A stretch of 64,000 nt of DNA from IMG/VR virus record IMGVR_UViG_3300046536_000256, positions 62,001 to 126,000 of that record, one strand, 5' to 3'. Position numbers and translations under genes: made by a program. The notes beneath the pieces are model-generated. The model had not been told where the DNA came from and searched no databases. It was given only the letters and a program-made list of their open reading frames with translations. Source of the stretch: a virus. Positions within the stretch are counted from its first letter, which is position 1; every line of letters begins with the position of its first letter. This document shows positions 27,389-37,552 of this stretch, piece by piece.

Positions 27389-28708
27389 TTAAGGAGTGTT
27401 GACCTTGATGGAAGTGTGGCAGAGTTCAACCAGACCGGCGATGATCAAGACCAGGTAGCTGTTCACCGCAACGCGGATGTTCAGCAGTTCCATTTGGTTC
27501 TTCCGCACCAAGGCAGAGAACGTAGTCAGGAGCTTGTCCTTCAGCTCATCGCTGATGTCGGATTCAAAGAACCCTTTGGTGATGTCGGAGTAATCCGATT
27601 CACCCAGCTTGAACTTCTCGCCGCCGTCGAAGACCTTACGCCATTCTTTCAGCACGTCACGCAGCAGCTTAATCACGGCCTTGATCTGTTGCGAAGACAG
27701 GGACTTGATTTCCAGGTCCAGCTTCGGGTAGATCATCGGAGCCGAGTTATCGAAGCCGGTCGTGTCGATGTCGAGGAAACGGGTCACGAAGTCTTCAACC
27801 TCACCGATCGATTTGGTAGCCCGACCGCTGTTGTTCTGACGAATGTCGACGAAGTAGGCGCCGCCCATCAACTCAACCGACTGCTTAGCCGTGGCTGCCG
27901 CCACCGAATGCTGAGGGCACGGGTAGGTGCACTCTTTGAAACGTTCCGACGGGATAGACACACCCAACAGCATGAAACGTTCTTCGGCTTCTGCCTGAGA
28001 CTTGCCTGCAAAGCCGCCAAAGTAGCTCAGGGTGGCGTTGAGGCTGTTACGGTTGTTCAGGTAGTAGTTCTGACTCAAACCCGACAGAGAGCGGCTCAGC
28101 TTGCTCAGGTCTTCAACCCAGTTCTCGCTGACCTTACCGTTTACCTTGAACAGGTTAAACAAACGGTTGCCCAGCAGAATCTTCTCACGGTCCTTTTCGA
28201 ACGGTGGAGAAGTGCTGATTGAGTTTTCCAACAAGTCCACCGACGCTTCCAGGGAGTCCTGGCTTTGGGTGAACAAGATGTAAGCCTCTTTGAAGCCTGT
28301 GCCCATCTGGGAGATGATCTGGCGTGACTTCTTGAAGAAGTCTTCCATGAAGCTCTCACAGCCTACCAGACGGGTGAGCAGGTAGTCCTTCGGCATCAGA
28401 GAACGACCCAGTGCCTCAAAGCCCTCCACCGAGTCAACACCTTCAACCGGAGGGATTTCAACTTCAGACCGCTCCAGTTGCGCATCCATGACTTCCGCCA
28501 AGGAGGGAGTGACTTCATGCGCCTTGAGGGCTTGCAGGGTGTCCTTCACGGACTGAACACGATCTTTCGAGTTGTCCAGTTCGTTCTGGTAACGGTTGAG
28601 GTCACCAGAGTTCGCGGCGCTAGCTACGATTTCCGCAGACGTCACCACGTTAATGGCGGCCATCTCAGCCGCCAGCTTTTCGTTTGCAAGTACCTCAGGA
28701 CTAGCCAT
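27389..28708 (-). CDS. Internal-head-type protein, 439 aa
   Basis: G/S-x-E sites lie at 93-95 (SVE-GF) and 116-118 (GCE-SF). After the second comes FMEDFFKKSRQIISQMGTGF, a version of the amphipathic mature N-terminus. The body is helix-rich with a hydrophobic C-terminal segment (VNSYLVLIIAGLVELCH). Its start overlaps the stop of the upstream gene by 8 bases, so the two are coupled. The Cys in place of Asn in GCE is a small departure from the usual site. Confidence 0.7.
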   Translation of the reverse strand: MASPEVLANEKLAAEMAAINVVTSAEIVASAANSGDLNRYQNELDNSKDRVQSVKDTLQALKAHEVTPSLAEVMDAQLERSEVEIPPVEGVDSVEGFEALGRSLMPKDYLLTRLVGCESFMEDFFKKSRQIISQMGTGFKEAYILFTQSQDSLEASVDLLENSISTSPPFEKDREKILLGNRLFNLFKVNGKVSENWVEDLSKLSRSLSGLSQNYYLNNRNSLNATLSYFGGFAGKSQAEAEERFMLLGVSIPSERFKECTYPCPQHSVAAATAKQSVELMGGAYFVDIRQNNSGRATKSIGEVEDFVTRFLDIDTTGFDNSAPMIYPKLDLEIKSLSSQQIKAVIKLLRDVLKEWRKVFDGGEKFKLGESDYSDITKGFFESDISDELKDKLLTTFSALVRKNQMELLNIRVAVNSYLVLIIAGLVELCHTSIKVNTP

Positions 28709-29213
28709 AGTAGTTTTCCCCGCCCAGGAGTAAGAAGATGCGTCCTACGGCGGCTGGACCGATACCCGCAGCAAGACGATAAAGGTCGTAGTCTTCGACA
28801 CTGTAACCGTCTTTGAGGAACGGTTCGCTCGAACCATGGCGGTAAGTCGCCTGGTAGGTCGCCGAGCGAGCGCGGGCAGAGGCTTCGAGAACGTGTTCGC
28901 ACATGCGGATCGACGTCAAGACCGTTTGGTGGCCTTGTTTACCGTTAAGGTAATGGACGATGTCGCGTACCAGGTTCGCCAACGGGCCGTTACCATTATC
29001 GAAGTTCAGCTTAAGGAACTGATCGAAATCGTTACCAGTCAAGCGCTTCGCTACTCGCAGGGTTTCTACGGCAACATAGCCTTTGATAACAATCTCGAAA
29101 TCGTTGTACGCATCCTGACGCAACATCCGCAGGTTGCGAAACAACACCGACAGTTCCTGATCTGACAACGACGCGTCCACGTAGCCGTTATTGATCAGTC
29201 TGTATTCAGGCAT
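28701..29213 (-). CDS. Hypothetical protein, 170 aa
   Basis: Not recognised. The frame opens at 29309, but the first 32 residues would overlap the upstream gene and are basic and shadow-like; the ATG at 29213 (MPEYRLINNGYVD) overlaps that gene's stop by 8 bases and is preferred. Helix-rich, with a Gly-rich hydrophobic end (RLAAGIGPAAVGRIFLLLGG). Coupled on both sides in the 31203-to-27389 run. Confidence 0.75.
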   Translation of the reverse strand: MPEYRLINNGYVDASLSDQELSVLFRNLRMLRQDAYNDFEIVIKGYVAVETLRVAKRLTGNDFDQFLKLNFDNGNGPLANLVRDIVHYLNGKQGHQTVLTSIRMCEHVLEASARARSATYQATYRHGSSEPFLKDGYSVEDYDLYRLAAGIGPAAVGRIFLLLGGENYYG

Positions 29214-30087
29214 ATTTCTTCTCGATCGCTTCGATAGCGTGGGTGTTTTTGATGATCTCGTCTTGATAGATTTCGATCTCACGTTCGAGTTGTGGATCCT
29301 GGCCGCCACCTTTCTTGTTGATGGCCTGAGAGATCTTCATCGCGAACAGTTCGTTGTCGCGGCGCATTTGTTCGATGCGCATGATGTTGATCTTCGACCA
29401 CGCCAAGTGGAACCAGAAGATTGGGTTGACCATGTGCACGCCGAAGCCTTGCTTGAGCAGGTCGACCTTAGCGGTGCCTTCCATGCTTTCCAGCACGTCC
29501 AAGGAGTTCTTCGACACTTCCACATCGGCCAAGCTGTTCAGGCGCACCAGTATAGCGCGGGAACCCTTCATCAGTTCAACAGTCAGCTGGCGGAAGAACA
29601 GCTCGGTACCATTGACCCAGCGGGTGTCGTACTTGGTCAGGTACTGGTCCGAGTGAATGCCGCTGTTGTTCATGGTCAGCAGAACGTCGAAGACCATACG
29701 AACGTACTTGATCCAGAAGCTCAGGTGCTCGATCAGGTTCAGGATGTTTAGCTGTTTAAGTGTAACCAGCTTGCCGTCCCAGATCTTTTCGTTAAAGCCC
29801 TTGACCAACTTGATCACTTCAGGCACCAGCGATTGGATGCTGGCGACGCCGACCAGGATGGTGCCTGGGAAGTCGTTCATGAACAGACCTTGCGCACGCA
29901 GGAACTTTTCCAGGCCTTTCGAGATGATCCACTGCCCCGACGCCTCAGTCAGATCGACATCGCTGTTTTGAATGCGGTCTAGGTTGGCTTTCAGATCCGT
30001 GACCGCGACAGTGATGTTCAGCAGAGAGGAAATGATGTCTTCTTGCTTGAACGTCTGTACGCCAGCACTATATTCAATTGCGTCCAT
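29206..30087 (-). CDS. Putative virion protein, 293 aa
   Basis: Not recognised. Almost entirely alpha-helical with leucine-rich and aromatic stretches (NLIEHLSFWIKYVRMVFDVL) and a charged C-terminal coiled-coil-like helix (DPQLEREIEIYQDEIIKNTH). No G-x-E signature near the N-terminus. No gap to the gene upstream. Its company suggests a head-internal or structural role. Confidence 0.75.
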   Translation of the reverse strand: MDAIEYSAGVQTFKQEDIISSLLNITVAVTDLKANLDRIQNSDVDLTEASGQWIISKGLEKFLRAQGLFMNDFPGTILVGVASIQSLVPEVIKLVKGFNEKIWDGKLVTLKQLNILNLIEHLSFWIKYVRMVFDVLLTMNNSGIHSDQYLTKYDTRWVNGTELFFRQLTVELMKGSRAILVRLNSLADVEVSKNSLDVLESMEGTAKVDLLKQGFGVHMVNPIFWFHLAWSKINIMRIEQMRRDNELFAMKISQAINKKGGGQDPQLEREIEIYQDEIIKNTHAIEAIEKKYA

Positions 30088-31203
30088 TTACGCGCCCCCG
30101 TTCAACAGTTTAACCAGATCAGCCAGCGTGTTGCTGCCCGCATCTTTCTTGGATTTGCCCGACAGGTCCTTACGAGTGTAAGTCTCTGCCATGTTCGAGC
30201 CGTGAGTGTAGAACGTGTAGATACCACGGTCTTCATTGCACACGACGATGGTGTTAGCCTTGACCGCTGCGAAGATCTTGTCGCGAGACTTCGGATCATC
30301 GAAACGCTTACCAATGGACAGCTCAAGCTGGTTGGCGGTGTCCTTGGTAAAGATGAAGCTGTTGGCCAAGCTGTTGAAGCTGACCAAGCCGGTACGGATC
30401 GCCGCCATGCGGTTACCAGTTTCACGGCTCAGGGCTTCTTTGTAGTAGCCGGACATGTCCTCGTTCTTGATGCGGAAGCGCTCTTTCACGAGGTCCAGAC
30501 CACTGATGAACTCAGGAGAGGTGATCTCGCCTGTTTTGACCATCAGCATGCGGGCGAAGAAACCGTCTTCACCTTTGGCCGCCGAGAAGACTTTGTCCAA
30601 GTCCTTTGGCTGGATCGGCACGGGGATTTGGCGGAAGGTCAGAGGGAACTCAACCTTAACGCCGTTGTCGCCGTAGATGGTGGCGTTAACCACTTTACCG
30701 ATGGCCAGCGGGGCGAACTCGTGCAGATCAGGGAAGGTCTTGCCGCCGACTTGAACGTAGTTGGCTTTACCCTCATCGTCATCTTTACCAGTACCGTCTT
30801 CCAGACCCTTGATGTTGTCATCAAGTGCTTCCGCACCCAGGACCGAGAGCATGCCGCCGCGGTTAGGGTTGATGGTGCCGATGATGTCGCGAACCTTGAC
30901 ACCCATGCCCGCAGAGTTCTGCAAAGCCAAGTGAGTCAGGGTTGCTACCACGTCACGCAACATGACGATTTGCATCAGGTCGCCCATGAACTCTTGGTGC
31001 AACAGAGACGCTTCCACAGCGACCATTGGGGCAATGATTGCTTGGTTCGCAGACTGTGTCACCGACGTGGTCGAAACCACATTGTATGAACGTTTTACTC
31101 GCTCCGCCGCATCAGCCGCCGAGCCAAGATCTTTGCTGTCTGGGTAGACTTTCGACGCGAAGTCGAGAAAGAAAGACCCCAGGTTAAGTACACTTCCGAT
31201 CAT
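30088..31203 (-). CDS. Putative virion protein, 371 aa
   Basis: Not recognised. First gene of the - strand run 31203-27389; GGAGAGG precedes the ATG. The N-terminus (SVLNLGSFFLDFASKVYPDS) is an amphipathic aromatic helix like the mature ends of the cleaved proteins, but no G-x-E precedes it. The rest is mixed, with a Lys-rich C-terminus. Divergent from the + strand gene at 31231 with a 27-base gap that contains both ribosome sites. Confidence 0.75.
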   Translation of the reverse strand: MIGSVLNLGSFFLDFASKVYPDSKDLGSAADAAERVKRSYNVVSTTSVTQSANQAIIAPMVAVEASLLHQEFMGDLMQIVMLRDVVATLTHLALQNSAGMGVKVRDIIGTINPNRGGMLSVLGAEALDDNIKGLEDGTGKDDDEGKANYVQVGGKTFPDLHEFAPLAIGKVVNATIYGDNGVKVEFPLTFRQIPVPIQPKDLDKVFSAAKGEDGFFARMLMVKTGEITSPEFISGLDLVKERFRIKNEDMSGYYKEALSRETGNRMAAIRTGLVSFNSLANSFIFTKDTANQLELSIGKRFDDPKSRDKIFAAVKANTIVVCNEDRGIYTFYTHGSNMAETYTRKDLSGKSKKDAGSNTLADLVKLLNGGA

Positions 31204-31230
31204 GTTAACCTCTCCAAGAAGGAATAATTT

Positions 31231-32304
31231 ATGGCTGATAGCCCAAGTTCTAATGAGGGATGGTTTGAAGGGACACCAGGTAACGAGAAACCTACTGTCG
31301 CGCTTGATTCACAGAGCGTCCCTGAATACCTTGATTACGCGTTCAGAGAGAATGGTGGACCCGGTTACCAGAGTGCGTTGGTTAACATGCTCCGAGGTAT
31401 CAGAATTCTCGGCCCAGGGAACCAGCTAGCGCCCATCCCCGACGACACCATAGGATTAGCGTTTGTTAGCCGTCCCATGCTCAATTTGTCCGACGAAAAC
31501 GTCATCAAACACCCACAGCTCGCCCCTCTTTATAAGCCTCAGAAAAACACCCTGATGGCTTACCTCAAAGGGTTGCTGGATCCAACGTGGGGACGTGGTA
31601 ACGCTGGGCTCTCTGATATCCTCGATCCACTATGTCCTTGGATACCGCCGTGCACCAACCAATTGAAGGTCAGTTCGGGTTTCCCTGACCTTCAATTGCA
31701 AATGGGTAAATCCAACCCCGGGTTTCGTAAAGAGGTTTACCAGTACGTGAACAGCGTGCTTAAAGTGAACTACGACTACGACTTGCGACAGTCTTACACC
31801 ATCGCAAAGCCCAACGTGCTTCCTTATATGTTTGAAGCTTGGGTTCACTACATCGAAGCCGTGCGGTTAGGTGACGAAGGTCTGGAACCTTATCCTGAAG
31901 CGTTGATCGAGAACTACATCGATTACGACTGCCGGATCTACCACATGATCTTGAACAAAGACATGCGGAGTATCGAGTGGTTGTTCTGTAGCGGTAGCAG
32001 CATACCGACTACGTTCCCGTCGGGTGCGTTCAGTACCATCGACCGGACACAGAACTCGCTCCGCGGTCAAGGGCAGGACGAGATGGAGGTTAACTTCTCT
32101 TCCGTAGGTTTCCGGTTTGGTAACATTCAAATCGCCGACATGTTTAACCGCACCACTGTGAAGTTCAATCCGGGGATGCTGCCTTCTGTACGGGATCAGA
32201 AATACCGCCAGCTAACAATGGCTGAGTACTTTGGCGGTGGTTACGAGTCCTACCCGTGGATTAACATCGACTCAATGCAGATTGAATACTGGAGTAAGAT
32301 CTAA
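31231..32304 (+). CDS. Putative tail or baseplate protein, 357 aa
   Basis: Not recognised. AGAAGGAA precedes the ATG. Pro/Gly-rich N-terminus, then beta-rich and aromatic-rich sequence (ENYIDYDCRIYHMILNKDM, PSGAFSTIDRTQNSLRGQG). The stop overlaps the start of the 975-aa gene (TAATG), so both are made together; if that gene is a baseplate-wedge protein, this is likely a partner. Confidence 0.75.
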   Translation: MADSPSSNEGWFEGTPGNEKPTVALDSQSVPEYLDYAFRENGGPGYQSALVNMLRGIRILGPGNQLAPIPDDTIGLAFVSRPMLNLSDENVIKHPQLAPLYKPQKNTLMAYLKGLLDPTWGRGNAGLSDILDPLCPWIPPCTNQLKVSSGFPDLQLQMGKSNPGFRKEVYQYVNSVLKVNYDYDLRQSYTIAKPNVLPYMFEAWVHYIEAVRLGDEGLEPYPEALIENYIDYDCRIYHMILNKDMRSIEWLFCSGSSIPTTFPSGAFSTIDRTQNSLRGQGQDEMEVNFSSVGFRFGNIQIADMFNRTTVKFNPGMLPSVRDQKYRQLTMAEYFGGGYESYPWINIDSMQIEYWSKI

Positions 32305-35231
32305 TGGCTATGTCCCAAGACGATCTGGAACGATTGGCTAACAACCCACAGCGTGGGATCAACCTGATTGTCGATGAGATCGAAAAGAACTGGTTCAACG
32401 GCACCGTCAAGCTGAACAGTAAAGCGCACCCCGCCGTCCTCTGTATGGATTTGATCCTGGGCACCTCGCATGGTTTCCTGAACCGTCTGAGCGACGCCAA
32501 CAGCAAGGTAGCCCTGAAGCACGCGCGTAACGTCAGCGACCTCAGCCGCAACATGAGTGACGATGAGCGGTTCGGCCTGTTCGCTAACCCTGCCGATTCC
32601 ATGATGCAGTATGCGATTTCGGAAGATGCGTTTAAAGACATCGCCAAAGACGTCACTGTAACCCAAGGCAAAACCACTATGACCTACAAAGTCATATTGA
32701 TTCCAAAGGACACGGTATTCGACGTTAACGGCTATTCCTTCGCGGTGAACAACGGCATCGAACTGCGTTACAGCGAGAAGGCTGGCTGGCAAGCGGTGTA
32801 CGACGAACAAACCAACAACCCGTTCCAACCGATCGGCACTAACCTGATCGACAAGGACAAGAAGTTGGTGAACGGTACAATGTATCGCCTGTTCAACATC
32901 CCCGTTACGCAGTTGGCGATCAAGGCTACCGAGAACATCACTTCCAACGAAGGTTCGGGTTGCCGCGGGACAGTTGACTATCCGGACTACCTGTTCGGTG
33001 TGCGGGCATTCCTGGTGCAGAACGGTGTGTTGTCGGAGATCGCAGTGTCCTTTGACCAGGACGTGTTCGACCCACTGACCGTGACGCTGGCGTTGGACAT
33101 CGACACCGTGAATAACGTATTCAACTACGAGATCCCGGACGTCTACATCACCAACAAGCTAGGCGTGGGTTCCATCCGGATCTACACGTACACCACCAAA
33201 GGTGTATTGTCCAAGAACCTTACCCTGACCCCGTCGCAATCGATTACTCCTAACTACCAGGACTTCCGTTACGGCGCTGGTAAGCTGGGCGATACCTCGG
33301 TCATGCTGCGTAACGCCAAGGGTGCTGCGTGGGCAATGGTTGACGTGACTACCGGGGGTACTAACCCAGTACCGTTCAACGTCATGAAACAAGCGCTGAT
33401 TGACGGCCGTCGTCAACGCAATACCCCGATCACCGAAAGCAACCTGAAAGGCATGGTGGAGAACTACGGTTACGGTTCGGTTAAGACCATCGACTACCTA
33501 ACAGGCCGGGCTTACTCGCTCAGCAAGGAATTGCCTATCCAGGACAACAAGGGCTTCTACGCTCCGATGTCTTGCTACGTGGGCAGTCACTTAGCTTCGG
33601 CGAACGATTTGGTGGGCGCGGGGGTTGTGTTGGACAACGGTAAGCGGATCACCATTCCGCACAACGTGCTGTTCGATATCACCACGCCAACCTCTAAGCT
33701 GGTTAACGACCTGACGAAGAACCGTTACCTGGGCATGACCAGTGATCAGATTGTAGACCTCATGGGTGCAAATACCTTGGTGTACACTCCGTTCTACTAT
33801 GTCTTGGACATGACCAACAACCAAGCGGTACTGCGAACGTATCACCTAGATGCCCCGGTAGTGCGTAACCAGACCTTTGTTGCGGAGAACTCGACACTTG
33901 GGTTTGAACTGGGTGTGGGGTCGATTGCGATTGAGCATGTGGATACGGGTTACCTGATTACAATCGTGACCAAGTCTAACGACGCTTACAAGCAGCTGGA
34001 CAACAACCAGTTGGCGATGCAGCTCAGTATCAGCCCGCAAGACTCCAGCAGCTTGGCTAGCATTGCAGGGACTCTGATTGGGGTGACCGCGGACACCAAT
34101 GAGCGGATCTTCCAGTTTAATCTGGATACGAAGTTTGACGTTGATGTTAACGACATTCTTTACTTCACTAACCTGCATCAATTCGGGGCGGTACAACCAA
34201 GCACAGGTTCTACACTGGCAGTGGACATGACGTTCATCTTCTGCTTCGTGGGGGACATGGAGTTCTCGAAATCGGATTCTGATGCGAAGATCGATCAGAC
34301 ACTGTTCGCCGAGGACATGGTAGCGATCATCGAAACCGCCTACGGGATTACCTTTGGCAAGAAGATGGGGAACCTCTACAGTCGGATTCGTCCATTGGTC
34401 GGTGAAGCCCAGTACTTGCGTTATGCAGCGGATGTTCCTGAAACCTACACGACGAACGTGATGAAGCGTGTAAACGGCGAGCTGGTGTTCGATCCTGACA
34501 CTAACCTACCGATCATGGATCAGGTGGCGGGTCAGATCGTGTACAACGATGACGGCACTCCGCGCTTGCTGTACCGCGCGGGTATCGACGTGGTGTATCA
34601 GGATGGCGTCCCTGTCATGGTGGCTCCTCGAGACTTGAAGTACCATTGGGACTTCATTGCGTTCGACGGTAACTACTTCTTCAGTGACGACCAGTACGAC
34701 ATCCAGTTTGCGCTGGACACCAAGAACTACTTCGTTAACGTGATCAGTAAGGACCTGGAAGCCTTTACCTCGGAGTCGTTGGACCGTACCGAACTGTTCT
34801 ACCAGCCGCGCAGTAAGCTGGGGTATCAGAAGGTTGTGGTTAACAGCAACTACGAGTCGTTCCTCAAGCAAGACTTGGAGTTCACCATCACGTACTACCT
34901 GACGGGCGCTGGGTACAAGAACCAGAACCTGAAGGATGCGTTGTCGGCCAGTTCTCCTCGTGTGATCAACGAAGCGTTATACGGGGCTACCACCATCGGT
35001 ATCACTAACTTCGTAACCAGCTTGATGCAGGACGCTGGCGAACAAGTGGTGACGGTTAAACTCAGTGCAATCTCCGGTGACACAACCGTTGATGTAATCA
35101 GTAACGTGGACAACCTCACAGGCTTCAGTGTTCGTAAGAACTTGAAACTCTTGGGGGATGGCGGCGTAGGTGTTAAGGAAGCGATTGACATCATCTTCCT
35201 GCCGCACGACGCCAGCGTCGCTGGAGCATAG
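32304..35231 (+). CDS. Large tail protein, possibly baseplate wedge gp6-like, 975 aa
   Basis: A long, beta-rich, Asn/Asp/Thr-rich structural protein with a helical N-terminal 110 residues. The length, the N-terminal character (MSDDERFGLFANPADSMMQY) and operon with a second structural gene recall the large baseplate-wedge proteins of contractile-tail phages (T4 gp6 type), but I see no diagnostic motif, so this remains tentative. GGAG lies before the coupled TAATG start. A bidirectional terminator follows. Confidence 0.75.
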   Translation: MAMSQDDLERLANNPQRGINLIVDEIEKNWFNGTVKLNSKAHPAVLCMDLILGTSHGFLNRLSDANSKVALKHARNVSDLSRNMSDDERFGLFANPADSMMQYAISEDAFKDIAKDVTVTQGKTTMTYKVILIPKDTVFDVNGYSFAVNNGIELRYSEKAGWQAVYDEQTNNPFQPIGTNLIDKDKKLVNGTMYRLFNIPVTQLAIKATENITSNEGSGCRGTVDYPDYLFGVRAFLVQNGVLSEIAVSFDQDVFDPLTVTLALDIDTVNNVFNYEIPDVYITNKLGVGSIRIYTYTTKGVLSKNLTLTPSQSITPNYQDFRYGAGKLGDTSVMLRNAKGAAWAMVDVTTGGTNPVPFNVMKQALIDGRRQRNTPITESNLKGMVENYGYGSVKTIDYLTGRAYSLSKELPIQDNKGFYAPMSCYVGSHLASANDLVGAGVVLDNGKRITIPHNVLFDITTPTSKLVNDLTKNRYLGMTSDQIVDLMGANTLVYTPFYYVLDMTNNQAVLRTYHLDAPVVRNQTFVAENSTLGFELGVGSIAIEHVDTGYLITIVTKSNDAYKQLDNNQLAMQLSISPQDSSSLASIAGTLIGVTADTNERIFQFNLDTKFDVDVNDILYFTNLHQFGAVQPSTGSTLAVDMTFIFCFVGDMEFSKSDSDAKIDQTLFAEDMVAIIETAYGITFGKKMGNLYSRIRPLVGEAQYLRYAADVPETYTTNVMKRVNGELVFDPDTNLPIMDQVAGQIVYNDDGTPRLLYRAGIDVVYQDGVPVMVAPRDLKYHWDFIAFDGNYFFSDDQYDIQFALDTKNYFVNVISKDLEAFTSESLDRTELFYQPRSKLGYQKVVVNSNYESFLKQDLEFTITYYLTGAGYKNQNLKDALSASSPRVINEALYGATTIGITNFVTSLMQDAGEQVVTVKLSAISGDTTVDVISNVDNLTGFSVRKNLKLLGDGGVGVKEAIDIIFLPHDASVAGA

Positions 35232-35243
35232 TTGCAAACATAA

Positions 35244-35282
35244 CCCCCACCCATGCCTTCCTTAACGGGGGCATGGGTAGGG
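35244..35282. terminator. Bidirectional hairpin between convergent genes
   Basis: ACCCATGCC (35249-35257) pairs with GGCATGGGT (35270-35278), extended on both sides by further CCC/GGG pairs. It serves the + strand 975-aa gene and the - strand gene at 35289. On the - strand it is followed by TTATGTTTGCAA. Confidence 0.75.
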
Positions 35283-35288
35283 AGTTAC

Positions 35289-36026
35289 TTACATCGTTAC
35301 TTCACGGTTGTCCGTCATGTCAACGAAGTTTTCCAGGTACGCGGCAAACAACAGCGAGAGTTCCGTGACCGCACCCAATGTACTGGAGCGCCAATCAACA
35401 TCGCCCAAACTGAGGCTGTATTTGTACGGGAAGTTTTCTTCGATAAACTTAGCGTGAGCCTTGTCCACCAAGTTTGGGATGTTCTCCAGGAACAGGTAGT
35501 CACCGTTTTCAACGCTTTCCACGGAAGGGCTAAGGTCACCCCATTGCTTTGGGTCAGGATCCAGCAACTGCGTTTTGATCTCGTACACGCCCCAATTAAC
35601 AAAGCCCATGTAACGAGACACCTGAGCTTTGAGGGTGTTGAGAGTGAACGCCGCATCCTGACACGCCAGGTTCTTCGAGTTGATGTCATCCAGGATGGCC
35701 TGAACCTTCTCGGAGATGTACACCCCGGCAGCCTCAAAGTACTTCTGGGCTTGTTCCGTAGCGATGGTATCGCTGATGCGCTTGTCGAGACCTTTGTTCA
35801 GGATGACCTGACCGTTCTCTTTCGGGAAGCTGTCGAACAGTCGGAGTTTGATTTCCGACGCTTCGCGCACAGGCCAGAAACGGTTAGCGACTTCACAAGC
35901 TTCCTTGTAAGAGACGCCTTCCTGGAGCTGTTTAACCAGATCCTTCATCGCAGCGGTGGAGTTGGTCATCTCGGCGTGCGCCGCGTTACGCAGCTCAACG
36001 AGTTGAGTCAAGCAAATGTCGGTCAT
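35289..36026 (-). CDS. Hypothetical helical protein, 245 aa
   Basis: Not recognised. Strongly alpha-helical and charged (NSTAAMKDLVKQLQEGVSYK), no membrane segment. Its start overlaps the stop of the internal-head-type gene upstream by 4 bases (ATGA), so the two are coupled; a partner or chaperone of that protein is possible. Last gene of the operon. Confidence 0.75.
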   Translation of the reverse strand: MTDICLTQLVELRNAAHAEMTNSTAAMKDLVKQLQEGVSYKEACEVANRFWPVREASEIKLRLFDSFPKENGQVILNKGLDKRISDTIATEQAQKYFEAAGVYISEKVQAILDDINSKNLACQDAAFTLNTLKAQVSRYMGFVNWGVYEIKTQLLDPDPKQWGDLSPSVESVENGDYLFLENIPNLVDKAHAKFIEENFPYKYSLSLGDVDWRSSTLGAVTELSLLFAAYLENFVDMTDNREVTM

Positions 36027-37552
36027 ACCATTTTCCCCCAGCCAGTTTGTTTGGAGAAGTTATTCAGCGTGGTTTTAACACCACCGAAGTCGTTCTTGAT
36101 GATGGTCTCAACGACCGCGGCATTCTTCTCGCCGAAGGTCTTTGCGTCCGCTTCTTTGATGAACACCATGTCGCGAGCGTAGGCGTAACCTTCCGAGTCA
36201 CCGAAACCAGCATGACCTTTAGCCCGTGCCTGCATCACCAGGTTCGCCGCTGTCTCTACTTCGCCCAACAGGCCGTTGTAGTAGTAGGCGTGCGCGCGGT
36301 TGTACCAGTCCGCCAAGTTAGATGCCTGGCGTTCAACGATCAACAGCGATTGCGAGATGCTGTAACAGAACTGAGAGAAGTTCCGTACGTCCGCGGCCAT
36401 CACCTGATACATCTGAGCCAACGCCGGGTAATTGTAGAAGCCAGCAATCTCATTGATCTTGTCGGCCTCACCCTTGTCGATTACCGAAGCCAAGTCCTTA
36501 AAGTTGATCTTGGACAGGTCAGCGGTGTTCTCGGTGATTTCAATGTACCGCGTGTTGAGCGCCTGGATGCTGTGCAGGATAGTCGAGACATCCTGTTTTC
36601 TCACCTTAACCATCTCGGTGACCACAGTCTCCTGGATCTTCTTGCGGCAATTGCTGAAGCCGCTCTGAAGCTCGTCGTTGCTGAACTTGATGTTGTACAG
36701 TGTTTCATACAACTTGCTGACCAAGCTGGCCACAACGTCGACATCAAGGCCCAGCACCACTTCGTTAATCTCCTTGGTCAGGCGGTTAACTTCAGGGGAC
36801 ATACTCACCGAGGTCTGCAACGCAGGGTTACCGGCACGCACACGGGTCTTGGTGTATTCCTTGCTAATCAATGCCTTAAGCGATTGATTGTTCTTGGCCA
36901 CCTTGTCCGTGATCTGACCCAGCTTAGCCATCGCCTGTTGCAGCAGTGGCATGGCTTCGATCAGACTGTCAATGGCGCCTTGGTCCGTTTCGAACTTGCT
37001 CTTCAGCAGGGTCAGCTGCGCGATCCGGTCCTGGTTAGGCGGCAGGTTCATCAGGAAGTTTTCGAGGTTGTATTCACTGGCGGGGAAACCCAGGCCACTG
37101 AGTACAGTAACGAACTCTTGCTTCAGTTTACCCAGGTCGTCGTTGATCGCCTTGTTGATACGGGCGCTCTTACGGAAACCAAAGATCCCTTTCACCGTGT
37201 CGACCACCCAGTCCACCGCCATGCGGATGTACTTGATGATGTTCTCGATAAAAGCCTTGAAGCCATCCTTAATAGCGCTGAAGAAACCTTCCTGACCAGC
37301 ACGGGCATTACGCTCAGACGGGAACGGGTCGTAGTTCTCGTGGTTTGCCAGTTTGAAGTGAGCCGCTACACGCTTGGAGAACTTACCCAGTTGCATGCTT
37401 TCAATGCCGCTGACCATGACGGTTGCATCGTCTTGCTGGGTTTCTTTGTAGTACTCGGTCAAATCAACGCGTTGTTTGCTGGTGCCCGGCTCATACGAAT
37501 CGTCCGGGTGACCAGTGGCGATCTGTTTGTATGTGTCCAGGTAATCACTCAT
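36023..37552 (-). CDS. Internal-head-type protein, 509 aa
   Basis: The frame opens at 37585, but the ATG at 37552 (MSDYLDTYKQ) overlaps the upstream stop by 8 bases and is preferred. GQE-GF at residues 86-90 is a clear prohead-protease site, followed by FSAIKDGFKAFIENIIKYIR, the amphipathic helix seen in the whole family; a second site GIE-SM lies at 49-53. The body is a long helical, Lys/Asn-rich domain. Inner-body role inferred from the phiKZ family. Confidence 0.75.
   Translation of the reverse strand: MSDYLDTYKQIATGHPDDSYEPGTSKQRVDLTEYYKETQQDDATVMVSGIESMQLGKFSKRVAAHFKLANHENYDPFPSERNARAGQEGFFSAIKDGFKAFIENIIKYIRMAVDWVVDTVKGIFGFRKSARINKAINDDLGKLKQEFVTVLSGLGFPASEYNLENFLMNLPPNQDRIAQLTLLKSKFETDQGAIDSLIEAMPLLQQAMAKLGQITDKVAKNNQSLKALISKEYTKTRVRAGNPALQTSVSMSPEVNRLTKEINEVVLGLDVDVVASLVSKLYETLYNIKFSNDELQSGFSNCRKKIQETVVTEMVKVRKQDVSTILHSIQALNTRYIEITENTADLSKINFKDLASVIDKGEADKINEIAGFYNYPALAQMYQVMAADVRNFSQFCYSISQSLLIVERQASNLADWYNRAHAYYYNGLLGEVETAANLVMQARAKGHAGFGDSEGYAYARDMVFIKEADAKTFGEKNAAVVETIIKNDFGGVKTTLNNFSKQTGWGKMV

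Noticed and set aside
28701-29309. Longer form of the 170-aa protein starting at 29309
   Set aside because: The extra 32 residues overlap the upstream gene, are Arg/Ser-rich shadow-type sequence and lack a ribosome site. The ATG at 29213 fits the coupled arrangement.
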